Origin: Adiantum capillus-veneris
Lineage: Eukaryota > Streptophyta > Polypodiopsida > Polypodiales > Pteridaceae
NCBI GenBank assembly: GCA_014529385.2
Contig: CM043942.1
Coordinates: 8,990,001-9,054,000, forward strand
Reading direction: 5' to 3'
Length of the DNA: 64,000 bases
Within the stretch, counting starts at the first letter, position 1. Each line of letters starts with the position of its first letter. A program made the position numbers and the translations under genes. Below are positions 35,891 to 47,090 of this stretch, piece after piece. The notes under the pieces are model-generated. The model saw nothing but the letters and a program-made list of their open reading frames with translations. It had not been told where the DNA came from and ran no database searches.

Positions 35891-36241
35891 ATGAATGTGG
35901 TTGACACGCCTTGTCAGTCAGAGATGCCTATTGCCAGGGATATATATGTTGATGCATGCTCCGTAGAGCTAGCAAGGCCCTATAGCATTGCATCGGCATT
36001 CAGTGGTCTCATGTATGAGATGCTGATCTTGAGACCAGATATTGCAGCTGCAGTTGGAGCATTTGCAGTTGGGGTTGTTAGTCGTTTGTTGACTGATGAT
36101 GGCATAGTGCACGAGGGAGATATGCAGGTATTGCGTACATACTTGCAGTACGTGTGCGGTACGTCTGGTGGTGTATGGACTTACACGGGAGCAGGACAGC
36201 CGGATGCACACAATCACAGCCAGCCAGTGGGTATCGGTTGA
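35891..36241 (+). pseudogene. copia-2 reverse transcriptase to RNase H fragment
   Basis: YSIASAFSGLMYEMLILRPD, then VGVVSRLLTDDG and LRTYLQYVCGTSGG, match the copia connection segment (SAVGSLMYAM...RPDIA...YLKGT). The catalytic halves on both sides are deleted. The frame ends at TGA 36239-36241, about 80 bp before the polypurine tract. Confidence 0.75.
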
Positions 36242-36333
36242 GAGCTATTTTCTCTCGCCTTTTGTAGTCTTTAGACTAAGTTCCCTTGCTTAAAGGCATA
36301 GTCGCCTTTAAGTGGGAGGTTGTTGGGGTATAG

Positions 36334-36764
36334 TGAGCACACATGGGAGTTTATGATCTAGAACTGCAATGCTTGAAGCACTCTACCAGCCTGTTTTTAC
36401 GGCTCATCAAATGGAGCTACAGTGAAAACGTTATTTGGCAGTTTGAAGTTTAAGTCGATTGCAGATCCGTACTGGATTGGGCAACTGCAAAACTGAGGGG
36501 AGAGAGATGAAGTGAATGCATGGGCCTAACGTGCTCACTTTGTGGAGCACGTGAAACTTTTCGGATCGGTGGTTGGAGCTTTGGTTGCCAAGATATTAGC
36601 AGTTTAGGTTCCACCGAGGGCCAGTTCCGTACCACTCTAGTCGCCTGGGTCGTTGTTCCATTTGGGAGTTTTGAGCTTCAACCAGGGTTTTGAATGCAGT
36701 AGAATAAGTGCTCAAGGAGAATATTGTCTAGAATGTCATCACCTGCAGTGCATTGGTAGCTGGG
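36334..36764 (+). repeat. BIG 5' LTR, part 2
   Basis: Begins TGAGCACACATGGGAG and matches 56497-56926 to the shared end TTGGTAGCTGGG. The last five bases, CTGGG (36760-36764), are the target duplication of E2. Confidence 0.85.
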
Positions 36765-36898
36765 TGTCAGCAGGCCAAGGGCCACCCTGGAGGTCAAGGA
36801 CCGGGCCAAGGGTCGACTGCTAATGGAGACAGGGATCCTAGAGGCAAGGTCTATAAAAGGGAGGTTTGGTGGAGCTATGGAAGTCCCAGGGTTTTACA
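36765..36898 (+). repeat. E2 5' LTR
   Basis: 134-bp LTR from TGTCAG to TTTTACA, with CTATAAAAG at about 36850. Matches the minus-strand copy at 53274-53415 over its length. CTGGG precedes it. Confidence 0.82.
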
Positions 36899-36899
36899 C

Positions 36900-36912
36900 T
36901 GGTATCATAGCG
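36900..36912 (+). other. E2 primer-binding site
   Basis: TGGTATCATAGCG one base after the LTR end resembles the initiator Met tRNA site. Confidence 0.7.
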
Positions 36913-38200
36913 AACAGATACTCTTGCCAAAGAAAGTCGGCCGTGTCCAGCAGCCACAAATAGTCGACCTTGTTGAATTGTGCAATGGATTGAAAAATAG
37001 AAAAAATAATGTACATGTCTCACAAGAGATGTACATGTGCTTGGCCTAATTACTATTATCATGAGGATTAGATGAAGCCTTGCCCTTGTAATTACAGGCT
37101 TTGTCGCATAACAAAATCTTACAAGTCACATACCCAGCCTGGCTTGCCGGTGTGGCTAGGCAACCTTACCTATACGCAGTAGCTATGATTGAGAAATTAA
37201 AATAAAAGAAGCTAAAAAAGTACCTCATCTTGAATTCCAAGCCCGTAGCCCACAACCTTGTCGATTTTCTCACGAACATTGGTCATTAAGTCTACTCACC
37301 ATGTATGTTGAGCGAGTGGCGGTCTTGACCCCTATAGATTCTGCTTGATCGAGGGAAGCTCAATTTGCCATGCCTTTGCATGATACAACGCAATAGCCCA
37401 ACGTTGTATGTTTGGCATCCCACAAAAACTTGTCGAACAGAGGCACCCTGTGCTTGTTGTACGAGTATTATGATAATGTATGCCACAACACTTAGGAAAT
37501 TTCCTTCCAGAGGACCCAATCCTCATCAAACTCCCTATAGTGGGCATTGTATCGACCCTTGCCGTAGCGATTGGATCCATGCATGAACATGCTTTGTGAA
37601 ATGTTCAATAGCAAGCCAGGCAAGCCTTGCTCAAGGTATACAACTTTGGCGGGTTGTTTTTTGTTTTTTTTTTTTGTGTTAGCCCCTTTGGGAATTTACC
37701 TACTCTACAATTTTGATTACCCTGTGTGGCACTGGACCATGCAGCCATGGACCCCCCTTGCGAAGCCTTGACATGAGCACGGAGCCGTGCATGATTGCAT
37801 GCATCCGTCTTCGCGAACCCCTCCAAGCCCAATGCGTGGAACCTGCTCCCTGTAATGGAAATGGCCAATAGAGGCTGTCCAAAGTAAAAAATAAATAATA
37901 AAATAGCCTCAAACCTACATCGGCAACCTTGCGCGTTCTACGCGAGGGAGAATATCCCCGTTTGAACGTTGTGTGCTGCTCACCTAGCATGCTCCATGTG
38001 ACGAGAACGGAATTGCGGGTTGTGGCGAAGTCAACAAGCCCACCCGTGCCCCATTTCGTCAAGGTGTCAAGCTTCCCTCTTCTCCTCTAAGCGGCCATGC
38101 CCGTGGCTTTGTCGACTCCTTTCAACTCTGCATGGGCGGTGTCCCATGTTGTGTGTCGGGTTCTTGAGCCCACCATGAATTCCATGCACGCCCTCATGGA

Positions 38201-38202
<2 letters not shown>

Positions 38203-38286
<84 letters not shown>
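38203..38286. repeat. (GA)n microsatellite, about 84 bp
   Basis: A perfect GA run of about 42 units, one of the longest in the window. Confidence 0.97.
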
Positions 38287-38287
<1 letters not shown>

Positions 38288-39150
38288 ATGCAAAGTTCCC
38301 CCTTCCTCCATAAGTACTTATGCGAACTTGCCAAGATGTTACAGGTTTTTACATCCCATGCGAGTGCATATGATACATATGCTCACTCACGAGCAAATTC
38401 AAGCACACTACCAGCGACTTCGCCACAAGTCGGCGACAAGGTTAGTACATTTCAAGTTATGTTTGTTCTTGCTTATGCTTTACTTTTCATTTTGGACAAG
38501 ATTTCTCTGCTGTGCAAAGCAAAGTGCTTGGGCAGACTCCATAAGACCCTGCTGTACAAAGCAAAGTGTTTGGCCCGACTTCATGTGAAGTACGACTTCT
38601 CTTATGTGCCAAGTATTATCAATGGACTTTCGATCATTATAAGGCACACATCTTTGGCACTATGTGGATATAAGCTCACAGTTTCCGCAATGGCGCACTG
38701 TGATGTATCCATGCCAGTGTACTCGTGCACGGCACGTATACTAACGGCTCACAAGGTTGAGACTATCATTGTAGCCATCGGCTTTTTCTTCTATTTTTTG
38801 CTATGTATGCATGGCGTACTAGTCCGTTGGACGTCAGACACTCCATCGTGGTATACGTTTCCGCTATAACACTCACTACCCTATCAAGGACAAGGTAATT
38901 GATCGATTTCTTCAAATATTTTTTATGTTTAATCACAATAAAAGTTCCATACACATGCACCCTGATATTGTCACGTTCACATACATGATAAGTCGGTCAA
39001 AATGTGACTTTTGATACCTCTCTCTACGAGGGCGTGGTAACATACACTGTTGTATGCTTATAGGATAAGCTAAGACACAGACATGGTCTACACTGGGTTA
39101 TATGCACGAGACATACAACACATTCGAATACGGTTTTTTCCTCATCCCAG

Positions 39151-39152
<2 letters not shown>

Positions 39153-39210
<58 letters not shown>
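39153..39210. repeat. (CT)n microsatellite, about 58 bp
   Basis: Perfect CT run, flanked by CATTC and TTCCC. Confidence 0.97.
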
Positions 39211-39213
<3 letters not shown>

Positions 39214-39286
39214 CAACTTCTATGCGGGAAGGTGTAACTAGGCATGATTTTTCTAAAATCTTTCTATGTCGATATGGTAACAGGCA

Positions 39287-39360
39287 GGGCTAAGAGCCAT
39301 TTGTTTTTTCCGGGCTAAGAGCCACCTATTTTGGAATGGCTAAGCGCCACCTGTTTGTAA
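39287..39360. repeat. Short tandem repeat, three imperfect 25-bp units
   Basis: GGGCTAAGAGCCATTTG, GGGCTAAGAGCCACCTA and TGGCTAAGCGCCACCTG follow one another. Each unit contains the short palindrome GGCTnnGmGCC. Confidence 0.8.
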
Positions 39361-40498
39361 TCCATCAGTGATTGCTTTCAACATCGAACAAATCTCTTCA
39401 GTTGAGTACCCATTGATTTTAATGAACAAGTAAGCGTCTTGCCATTACTAATTTTTTGGGTGTTATTTTAGCACTACACACTTTGAGTGTGAAGATCACG
39501 TTGAGCATTTGAAAATCTCACACTCACAAATGCGTCTCTATACCAAGGTTTATGTACGACGCAAGCAATTCGAAAAACACGGCTGTTCACGAAACTCCTT
39601 GATTATGAATTTTGAGTCTAGACAAGATCCCATTGTGAATACGATTCAAACTTGAGTGGATCTTCTATTTTATCTACAACACTAAGAGTGTCTGTACAAG
39701 TTTAGTTTTGGGGTAAGACCCAGCTCGTGATTATTAAATCACTTATTAAGTGTGATGGTCACTTCTTGGAATCTTCACACTTGCACTTTCAAGGAAAGAC
39801 AATTATACGCTGCCAAGGGCTCGTGGATACTTTCAGCTATTTCAACTTGGCTGATGAGTTACGTCAGCAAGTTACTTTCAAGGAAAGTGAAAGAGGAGTA
39901 CTCTTTGGGTACATCTTAATTGTGATAACTCACACGACATCACGCCGGCCTGGGGAGCAAAGCTCGACCCATGGCCAAAGCCCGCTTCGCACTGTAGCGA
40001 CCACCATCTCTCTCGCAAGCTCCTCGCACGCTACTGTTGTCGGCCATGCCGACTGTGAAGCTTTGAATTCACACTCAAAAAACGCCTAAGGGACTTTATT
40101 GACACTAGGGGTGATACACACCCCGCCTCAAGCAAAAATCTCCAACCTCCGGAGCTGGTAAGCATCGATCCAAGGGGATCAAAGGCAGGGCCGGCAAGTA
40201 CACACACCCACAAAAAGTTTCTGCATACTACGTGTAGAAAATCAGAGAATTAATAAAGCGTCTCAAGGGGAGTCAAAAGCAACGTTATTTCTCAAATTTG
40301 ATTGCGGTCAAAAGCAATTCTACCCATACTCGATTCGGCTACAACGGGATTAAGGATTTCCCTACACGGCTGAAATTTCAGATCGATTTTGACTTGGAAA
40401 ATATCGATTTCGATGGGATTAGCAAGGCTAATTAACCTTTGCAGTTCTCTCTATATCAGGTATTTTTCTGACTACTCCTTTCACTGCACTGTGTCACC

Positions 40499-41704
40499 AT
40501 GGATTCAGATATCAATATGACTTTTGATTTCGAGCAAAATACGTCTGATCCTACCCATGATGGCTCGCGGCCGAATGCTCTCAAGGAGAGTGCCTGCGAC
40601 GCTACAGTAGGTGACGACACTTATGAATTGCTCGACATTCAAGAATTTTGTGCACTTCAGACACGCATATCAGTTATGGAAGGAAATTTTACATCTTTAA
40701 ATGAAAATGTCACTAAATTATCCACATTAGTGATCCAATTAATGCAACAATAGTCCAAGGGTCCTGCTAACACGCACATGCATGAGCACGTTGCTACATA
40801 GGGGCAAGACCCTTCTAATCAAGGACAAGGTCCAACTGCTGATACTTTGCACACTCACTGCAAAAGAGGTGGATGAGTTGTTGAAAAACACCAAACCACC
40901 GACTTTTAAGGGAGAAGACCGAGACCGCAATAAGGATGGTGCAGTGAATATCTTTCTCAGCAAGTGGGATGGAATTCACGCCTTACGACGTACTCCGGAC
41001 GCAGTCAGAGCACTGCAAACGAGCTTAACTCTGGAAGGCAAGGCCTACAAATGGTGGATGTCTCTTAAGAAGAAGAATATAATACCACAAAGCTGGGCAA
41101 CTTTTGAAGCTATGTTTCGCAAAGAAAATGAGGCAGATCGGAATTGGACAGCTTGGGACACATGTTCCATGTGCCAATACCCATCATTACTTGAATATAT
41201 ATATCACTATTGGGATGTTATCCTCAAGTTGGAAGGCTTAGAGAACTTTCAGCAAGTATAGGGATTTATACGAGGTCTGACACCAGAGCTTAAGAAGCAC
41301 GTCAAGACCCAGGACCCTAAAACACTTGAGGAAGCCATAGTGAAAGCACATATTCACAATGATCCAGATGAAAAGAAAGCACATAATACTCACGTGTCTG
41401 CTAATACACATGGTAATACACGCACACAATATGGGCACAATAAAAGGAAATTTATAGTAGCCAATTCAGAAGCATCTAAAAATTCCAAGGGGTCTAGAGG
41501 TCCTTTCTCCCTTGAGGACTTTGATAAAGCTAAGAAAGAGAAACTATGTTTTCAATGTTTAGGAAGCGGTCATGGCAAAAAGGATTGTCCTAAGGGGAAA
41601 TCTGATATTTATGGCAGGGAGAAAGCAGTGCACACGGTGCAACTGCTGCCTCTTGAGTCTTTCTCACGATTCTCTACAGTGAAAGTAACACACACCGACA
41701 CAAG
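40499..41704 (+). pseudogene. gypsy-3 gag
   Basis: The ATG at 40499 (MDSDINMTFDFEQNTSD) starts Gag. TAG stops lie at 40751-40753 and about 40799, and a frameshift near 40870 leads to VDELLKNTKPPTFKGEDRDR and LEGKAYKWWMSLKKKN, the capsid core. TAG at 41259-41261 replaces the Gln of a QVQGFIRGL-like motif. The zinc knuckle CFQCLGSGHGKKDC (about 41549-41590) is complete. Confidence 0.85.
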
Positions 41705-44700
41705 GTGCGCATATTGGTAGATGACGGTGCTACTCACAATTTCATCAATTACGGATTCGTGAAAAAACTCAAATTGCCTCAAACTCCAAGTACCCACCGC
41801 TACAAGGTAGCAATGATGAATGGACATGATACCGAAATCTGGGATACTCAAGTCCGAGCTGTTCCGTTGGAAGTACAAGGTTACTCCACATCTTTGGATT
41901 TTCAGGTTATGAACATGGAGAGGGCAGACGTGGTCCTTGGTAGGGAATGGCTGCATAGCCTAGGACCATCACTGAAGCGTAGCTATGAGCACAACAGCTT
42001 GATGTTTGAATCCCATGGCGCACATGTGTTGTTGCTAGGAGAGAAGGATGTACCTTCTTCACTATTGATATGTACAACTGAGCTTATGCAGCTCGTTTCT
42101 AATAATGAAATAGATCAAGTTTTCTTGTGTTCCTCATCTTTTCATTTTCTCTCTAACATTGAATTTGTTGAACATTCCTCAACGCTGCATGCTTCTCTCT
42201 CATGTCTTCCACCAATGGCTACTTCGAAACAAGCAAACGTTGCTAGAGTTACAAAAATTAGTAAAGGAATTTCAAGATGTTTTTCCTAATGATTTGCCAC
42301 CAGGATTACCACCGACACGATCGGTGCAACATAGCATCGATGTGGTTGCAGGCTGTAAACCTGTCAGTAAATCGCCATACGGTATGAGTTACTCTGAAGC
42401 TGCTGAGGTGGAACGTCAGCTTGTTGACTACCTTAGAAGAGGGTTTATACAACCCAGTTCTTCACCATGGGCTTCTCCTATCCTATTAGTAAAGAAAAAA
42501 GATGGCAATATGCGCATGTGCATAGACTACCGTGGCTTACATGCGGTTACGGTTAAGAACAAGTACCCATTTCCATGAGTGGATGAGTTGTTCAACAAAC
42601 TCACTCATGCTCGCATTTTTACGAAAATACACTTGCGGTCAAATTATCACCAAGTCCGTATTCGACTTGCTGATATACCCAAAACTGCATTCCGAACAAG
42701 GTTTGGACACTACAAGTTCTTGGTGATGCCCTTTGGGTTAACCAATGCGCCCGCAACATTCATGACACTTATGGATAGTGTTTTGAAGCCGTACTTGGGC
42801 AAATTTGTCATCGTTTTTTCGATGACATTCTAGTCTACAGTGCTTCTGAAGAAGAACACTTACAACATCTCAGGCATGTGTTCAAATTGTTACGAACAAA
42901 TAAATTATATGCCAAGGAATCTAAGTGTGATTTTTTGAAAGAAGAAATTCACTATCTTGGGCATGTTATTTCAGCTAATGGGCTATATATGGATCAATCC
43001 AAAGTGGATACAATCTGGCAATGGCCTTCTCCTGAAAATTTGAAAGAGTTACAGATTTTTTTAGCATTTGCAGGTTTTTACCGAAGGTTTGTTATATTGT
43101 TGTTCCCATGACGGATCAACTAAAAGGCAAAGGTAAAGATTTTCGGTGGGGACCCGCTCAACAACACAGTTTTGATACGCTCAAGGATGCATTAGCTACA
43201 TCTCCCATACTAGCTATTGTAGATCCTTTGAAACCATTCATTTTGGAAACGGATGCCAATGACCGTGCTATTGGAGCAGTCCTGTTACAAGACGGACGGC
43301 CAATGCATTTGAAAGCAAGAAGCTTGATGCAGCTCAACAAAACTACTCTGCTTATAAGCGCGAACTCTATGCAATAGTGTCTGCCTTAAAAACATGGCGG
43401 CATTATTTGTATGGTGCTAGTTTGAGATTGTGTTTGACCATGAAAGCATCAAAGGGTTTACACAACAAAAAACGGATTTGAAGGGTCGGAAAGCCAGATG
43501 GGCCGAGATTATTCAGGAATATGATGCCAAGCTCTTGTATCGTAAAGGTCGATACAATGTGGTGGCTGACGCTCTAAGTCGTATGCTGGAGATCAATTCT
43601 CTCTTATTCACGGAACTTCGTAGTGAATTTTTGGATTCTCTCAAAGGCAAATATGAGCATGATGAAACATATTACAAAGTGTGGAGCCATAATGAGGGAT
43701 CCTTCTCACTCCAATGATGGTAGTGTAACGTTAACCTCCACACCTAGTTCTCCTCTATCGAGTGATGAACTACAGCGATGGAAGCATTTCACCATCGACA
43801 ATGGGTACCTACTCCATAAGGGGAGAGTTTGTGTACCGACGGACACAGACATTCGGTGCCAAATTCTTTATGAATGTCATGATAGTCCAAGTGCAGGGCA
43901 CCCGGGTATTAGAAAAACTTATGCTCTCGTACGATAGTTTTACTGGACAGGTATACATGGCTTTGTTCAAGCTTATGTCTTGCATTGCCAAAAATGTCAA
44001 GTTAACAAAGCAGAGAGCCTGAATGCAAGAGGACTCTTACATCCTTTGGAGATTCCCAATAGAAAATAGGAAAGTATCTCTATGGAATTTATTGTGGGTT
44101 TACCAACCACTGTACGAGGTCATGACTCGGTTTAGGTGGTAGTAGACCGGTTGATTAAACTATGTAAAGTTTATTCCAACCAAATCAACGGTTAAGACAT
44201 CAGAACTATCCAAGTTATTTGTGGACAATCTATACAAGTTGTATGGTTTGCCAAGTAACATTGTCAGTGATCGTGATCCCAAGTTTAACAATCATTTTTG
44301 GAGGGCTGTGTTCAAACGATTGGATACACAACTAAACCTCAGTACAGCCGATCATCCAGAAATAGATGGTCAGACTGAACGAGTTAACCAAGTACTAGAG
44401 GATATGCTAAGAGAATAAGCAAAAAACAATCAGACTGGGAAGAATACTTACCTATTCTCGAGTTTGCCTACAATAGTGCTAAGCATGTCACAACTGGATT
44501 TAGTCCTTTGATGCTCATGTATGGGTTTCAACCTAGGTCATCTGTTACGGTGGGGTTGGCAATCGAAAAGCTCCAACAGGTCAAGGATTTTCTCCAAGAC
44601 CACATGGATATGCTGAAACTCGCTCGTCAGAATGTCCGACAAGCGCAGGATCGGTATAAGAAGTATGTTGATGAGAAACGTTGGCAAGTTACCTTCAAGG

Positions 44701-44882
44701 AAGGGGAGGAAGTATTTTTACGTGTGCCAGAACATTCAGAAATTTTGAAAATTGGGCCAACACCTAAATTATGTCCCCGATATTGTGGGCCTTTCAAAAT
44801 ACTCAAGCGAGTAGGTGATCATACCTACAAATTATTGCTACCTACACATTCTTGTATTCATCCGATGTTTCATGTAAGCAGT
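41705..44882 (+). pseudogene. gypsy-3 pol: protease, reverse transcriptase, RNase H, integrase
   Basis: The protease motif is LVDDGATHNFI (about 41714), with Asp for Ser. Reverse transcriptase runs from about 42270 ([35 protein letters not shown]). Its catalytic VFFDD is broken by loss of one T in the run at 42814-42819. RNase H: ILETDANDRAIGAVLLQDGR (about 43245). Integrase zinc region: ECHDSPSAGHPG, then CQKCQ. The first catalytic Asp is Glu in SISMEFIVG (about 44084). The second Asp (VSDRDPKF, about 44265) and the Glu (DGQTERVNQ, about 44370) are kept. TAG at 43936-43938 sits at an expected Gln. Confidence 0.9.
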
Positions 44883-46107
44883 CATTAGAAAATTTCGTAG
44901 GTCATTTGGAGGGCCTTGTAAGAAATTGTATTTCTCTCTCTGGAAACTTTTTATAAAATGCACTTGCACCTTGTGAGTACGTCCAAAAGGACAACCAGAC
45001 ACTCTAAAAAGTAGATTTATATTCCCAATCGTCCTTGAAAACGGTCACTTTTTTATTTAATGCGAGCGTCTTTTTAAGGAGGCAGGTGCGGCGCATTCAA
45101 TGCAGCTTACGTCATCACTAAAAGTTGAAAAGTCACAAACTGTCAAATAGTGATAGATTTTGAGGCTTTTGACACCACCAATGCGTCCGGAACGCCAAAA
45201 TACCCTAAAAACGAATGTCTACTTGCCTCATTCCGACAACCGGAGAGGCAAAAAATGTCAAAAAACCTCAAAAAATGGGCTTTTTACTTAAGGCGCGCGA
45301 GGAGGCATTTCTAAATTCTAGAATGCCCCTCTGCGCGCCGTTAGTACAAAGCTTCTTTTAGTGATTTTTGGACACTTATCTTTCCAGAAAGCCCCTTTTT
45401 AGAGGTTTTTGGACATTTTCCTCTCAAAAAGCTCCCTAAAAAGAGGAAAAAGGGGCTTTTTACTAACGGCGCGCGAGGAGGCATTCCAAAATTCTAGAAT
45501 GCCCCTCTGCGCGTCGTTAGTACAAAGCTCCTTTTAGTGATTTTTGGACACTTATCTTTCCAGAAAGCCCCTTTTTAGAGGTTTTTGGACATTTTCCTCT
45601 CAAAAAGCTCCCTAAAAAGAGGAAAAAATGGCTTTTTACTAACGGCGCGCGAGGAGGCATTACAAAATTTTGGAATGGCCCCTCGCGCGCCGTTAGTAAA
45701 ATGTTCCTTTAGGAATTTTTGACATTTTTTTGCCTCTTTGGATGTCTGAGCGAGGCGATTGGACATTCATTTCTAGGAGACATGTGCGTTCCGGACGCAT
45801 TGACAATATCAAAAGTTTCAAAATCTTCCACCACTTGATAGTTTTGTGACTTTTTGAGTTCTAGTGATGACGTATCCCGTATCAAATGCACCGCATCTAC
45901 CTTCTGAAAAAGGTGCTCGCATTAAATAAAAGAGAGTGCTCGTCTTCAAGGACCACTAAATTATTAAATGAGGAGAGGGACACCTTTTATATTTTTGTTA
46001 ATATCAATCTATTTTTCTACGTAACGTAGGCTCTTCTTTCATTGGAGGAGCTTATTTTCCTCTCTCTTCCAAAAGGCCCTCCAAAAGACCTACGAAATCT
46101 CCTAATG
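44883..46107. mobile_element. Foldback-like element with long terminal inverted repeats, nested in gypsy-3
   Basis: The ends are inverted copies: CATTAGAAAATTTCGTAGG at the left and, on the other strand, CATTAGGAGATTTCGTAGG at the right. The inner arms also pair over several hundred bases: TTTATTTAATGCGAGC, ACGTCATCACTA and AATGCGTCCGGAACG at about 45055-45200 match the complement of about 45780-45935. The centre carries a 175-bp repeat and three GC-rich hairpins. There is no coding capacity. Arm length suggests a foldback or Mutator-like non-autonomous element. I see no clear target duplication. Confidence 0.8.
45289..45696. repeat. Three spaced hairpins at 175-bp period in the inverted-repeat element
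   Basis: Hairpins at 45289-45343, 45463-45520 and 45639-45696 each pair CTAACGGCGCGCGAGGAGGC with a 3' arm ending in the inverted form (GCGCG...CGTTAG) around a TTCTAGAA-type loop. Between them, CTTATCTTTCCAGAAAGCCC and GACATTTTCCTCTCAAAAAG recur. Confidence 0.88.
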
Positions 46108-46361
46108 TACATGGGGACGACAATGTCATTGACCAACAGATTTTGGTTGATTTCGTTGAACCTCCTATCTTACCGCATGAACCTGAACGTGTTCTCGATT
46201 ATCATGAGTTACATACGCGTCATCATGTACGTCAAAAAGCCTTAATCAAGTGGAAAGATCGACCTGAGGAAGGTGCCACTTGGGAAAACATTAGTGTTCT
46301 TAAGAAGAAGTTTCCCACTTTTGTTTTCGAGGACGAAAACTATTCTTTAAGGGGGGAGTAA
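46108..46361 (+). pseudogene. gypsy-3 chromodomain (C-terminus of integrase)
   Basis: Past the inverted-repeat element the integrase frame resumes (QQILVDFVEPPILPHEPERV). It reads through a chromodomain-like block, HVRQKALIKWKDRPEEGATW then FPTFVFEDENYSLRGE, to a TAA at 46359-46361. Chromodomains in this position direct integration to modified chromatin and define chromoviruses. This stretch is intact by itself. Confidence 0.85.
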
Positions 46362-46514
46362 TTTCAAGACAACGGCAAGGCCGGACTAAACAAGGGCAAG
46401 GCCAGGCTAGGCAGTGTGGAAAGGGAGTTCAACTAGGGCAAAGGGCTAGGAGCCATGCTATATAGTGGGTGGTTGGGTGGTGGACTCCTAAGTTCTAGTT
46501 CCCCTTGTCTAACA
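46362..46514 (+). repeat. gypsy-3 3' LTR, followed by CTGTA
   Basis: Directly after the TAAGGGGGGAGTAA polypurine tract, this segment matches the minus-strand LTR at 53877-54029 (ACAACGGCAAGGC, GCTATATAGTGGGTGG, CCCCTTGTCTAACA). Its first bases have decayed to TTTCAAG from TGTCAGG. Confidence 0.88.
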
Positions 46515-46519
46515 CTGTA

Positions 46520-47045
46520 AGAAGGTAGCATCTTGTACAATACACTCATAAATCACAGCTTCTAATTTTGATCGTACTCGTCCTCGAATATCTGCTTAGT
46601 TTGGTAGACTTGGACTCTATTCTTCATAGCTTGCATAATGCTCATGACTTACTTGTACAATATCTTCTTTGACCTATTCCCAGTCGTCGTTGCAGGCTTT
46701 GATAACCTCTTGAATCTACTCCTTCAAATCTGAACTCACTAACTGCTCAAAAGATCTGATCATTAACTCTTCTGGTATCTCTCTTAACTTGGTTTCCGAC
46801 TCATAACACTCTAGGTAACCTTTTGGATCATATCCATCGAAGAATCGTCTCTCGTTGTATACTACATCTAAAGCTACATCCAAAGCTTCATCCATTTGAT
46901 TTTTCTTCTTTACGGTCTCCATTTCAAGCAGAGATCCTTGAACCAATTGAAGCATCTTCAAAAAATCTAGAACTGTTGACTTACCATCAAAACCACTTGC
47001 ACTTAACTCTCCAATCAACTTCATCATCTTCTCTAAATTCTCCAT
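46520..47045 (-). pseudogene. BIG gag
   Basis: On the minus strand the ATG at 47045 opens a 109-codon frame (MENLEKMMKLIGELSASGFD...). It has RRFFDGYDPKGYLECYESET and RSFEQLVSSDLKE, resembling the retrotransposon Gag capsid start. TAG at 46716-46718 ends it, but IQEVIKACNDDWE continues in frame beyond, with more TAG stops, to about 46520. There the gypsy-3 target duplication begins. A good primer site lies just upstream. Confidence 0.72.
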
Positions 47046-47068
47046 CTTTACCTCCCACCTCAGCTCGT

Positions 47069-47086
47069 TTCACGTCGGGTTCACCA
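47069..47086 (-). other. BIG primer-binding site
   Basis: TGGTGAACCCGACGTGAA on the minus strand, four bases after the LTR end (CGACA at 47091). It starts with the TGG expected opposite a tRNA CCA end and is not the initiator Met site. I cannot name the tRNA. Confidence 0.6.
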
Positions 47087-47090
47087 AAGA

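Larger units (their letters stand above)
32763..36333 (+). mobile_element. copia-2: internally deleted Ty1/copia inside the BIG LTR
   Basis: It has a 5' LTR, copia primer site, an unusually long (1.4 kb) leader, gag, protease, then a jump to the region between reverse transcriptase and RNase H. The uninterrupted LTR copy at 56305 shows the host sequence on both sides (GTATGCTTAAAGTGAGCAC). The 3' LTR is reduced to its first 13 bases (TGTTGGGGTATAG, 36321-36333) right after a GTGGGAGGT polypurine tract. Confidence 0.85.
36913..40230. other. E2 leader and unassigned sequence; no gene recognised
   Basis: No frame has a recognisable domain. It holds two large GA/CT tracts (38203-38286 and 39153-39210), a roughly 42-bp imperfect duplication at 38506-38587, and three copies of a GGCTAAGAGCC-type unit at 39287-39360. 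One side of the inferred inversion break should lie here or in the gypsy-3 leader. Confidence 0.5.
40231..46514 (+). mobile_element. gypsy-3: chromovirus missing its 5' LTR locally
   Basis: Leader, gag (from 40499), protease, reverse transcriptase, RNase H, integrase and a C-terminal chromodomain precede a 154-bp 3' LTR (46361-46514). CTGTA follows that LTR. No LTR is found at the 5' end. The matching 5' LTR, also flanked by CTGTA, lies on the minus strand at 53877-54029. A 1.2-kb inverted-repeat element interrupts the element between integrase and chromodomain. Confidence 0.9.

Noticed and set aside
39287-40498. A 5' LTR for gypsy-3 directly upstream of its gag
   Set aside because: No sequence like 46362-46514 and no primer site is found there. 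The matching LTR is on the minus strand at 53877.
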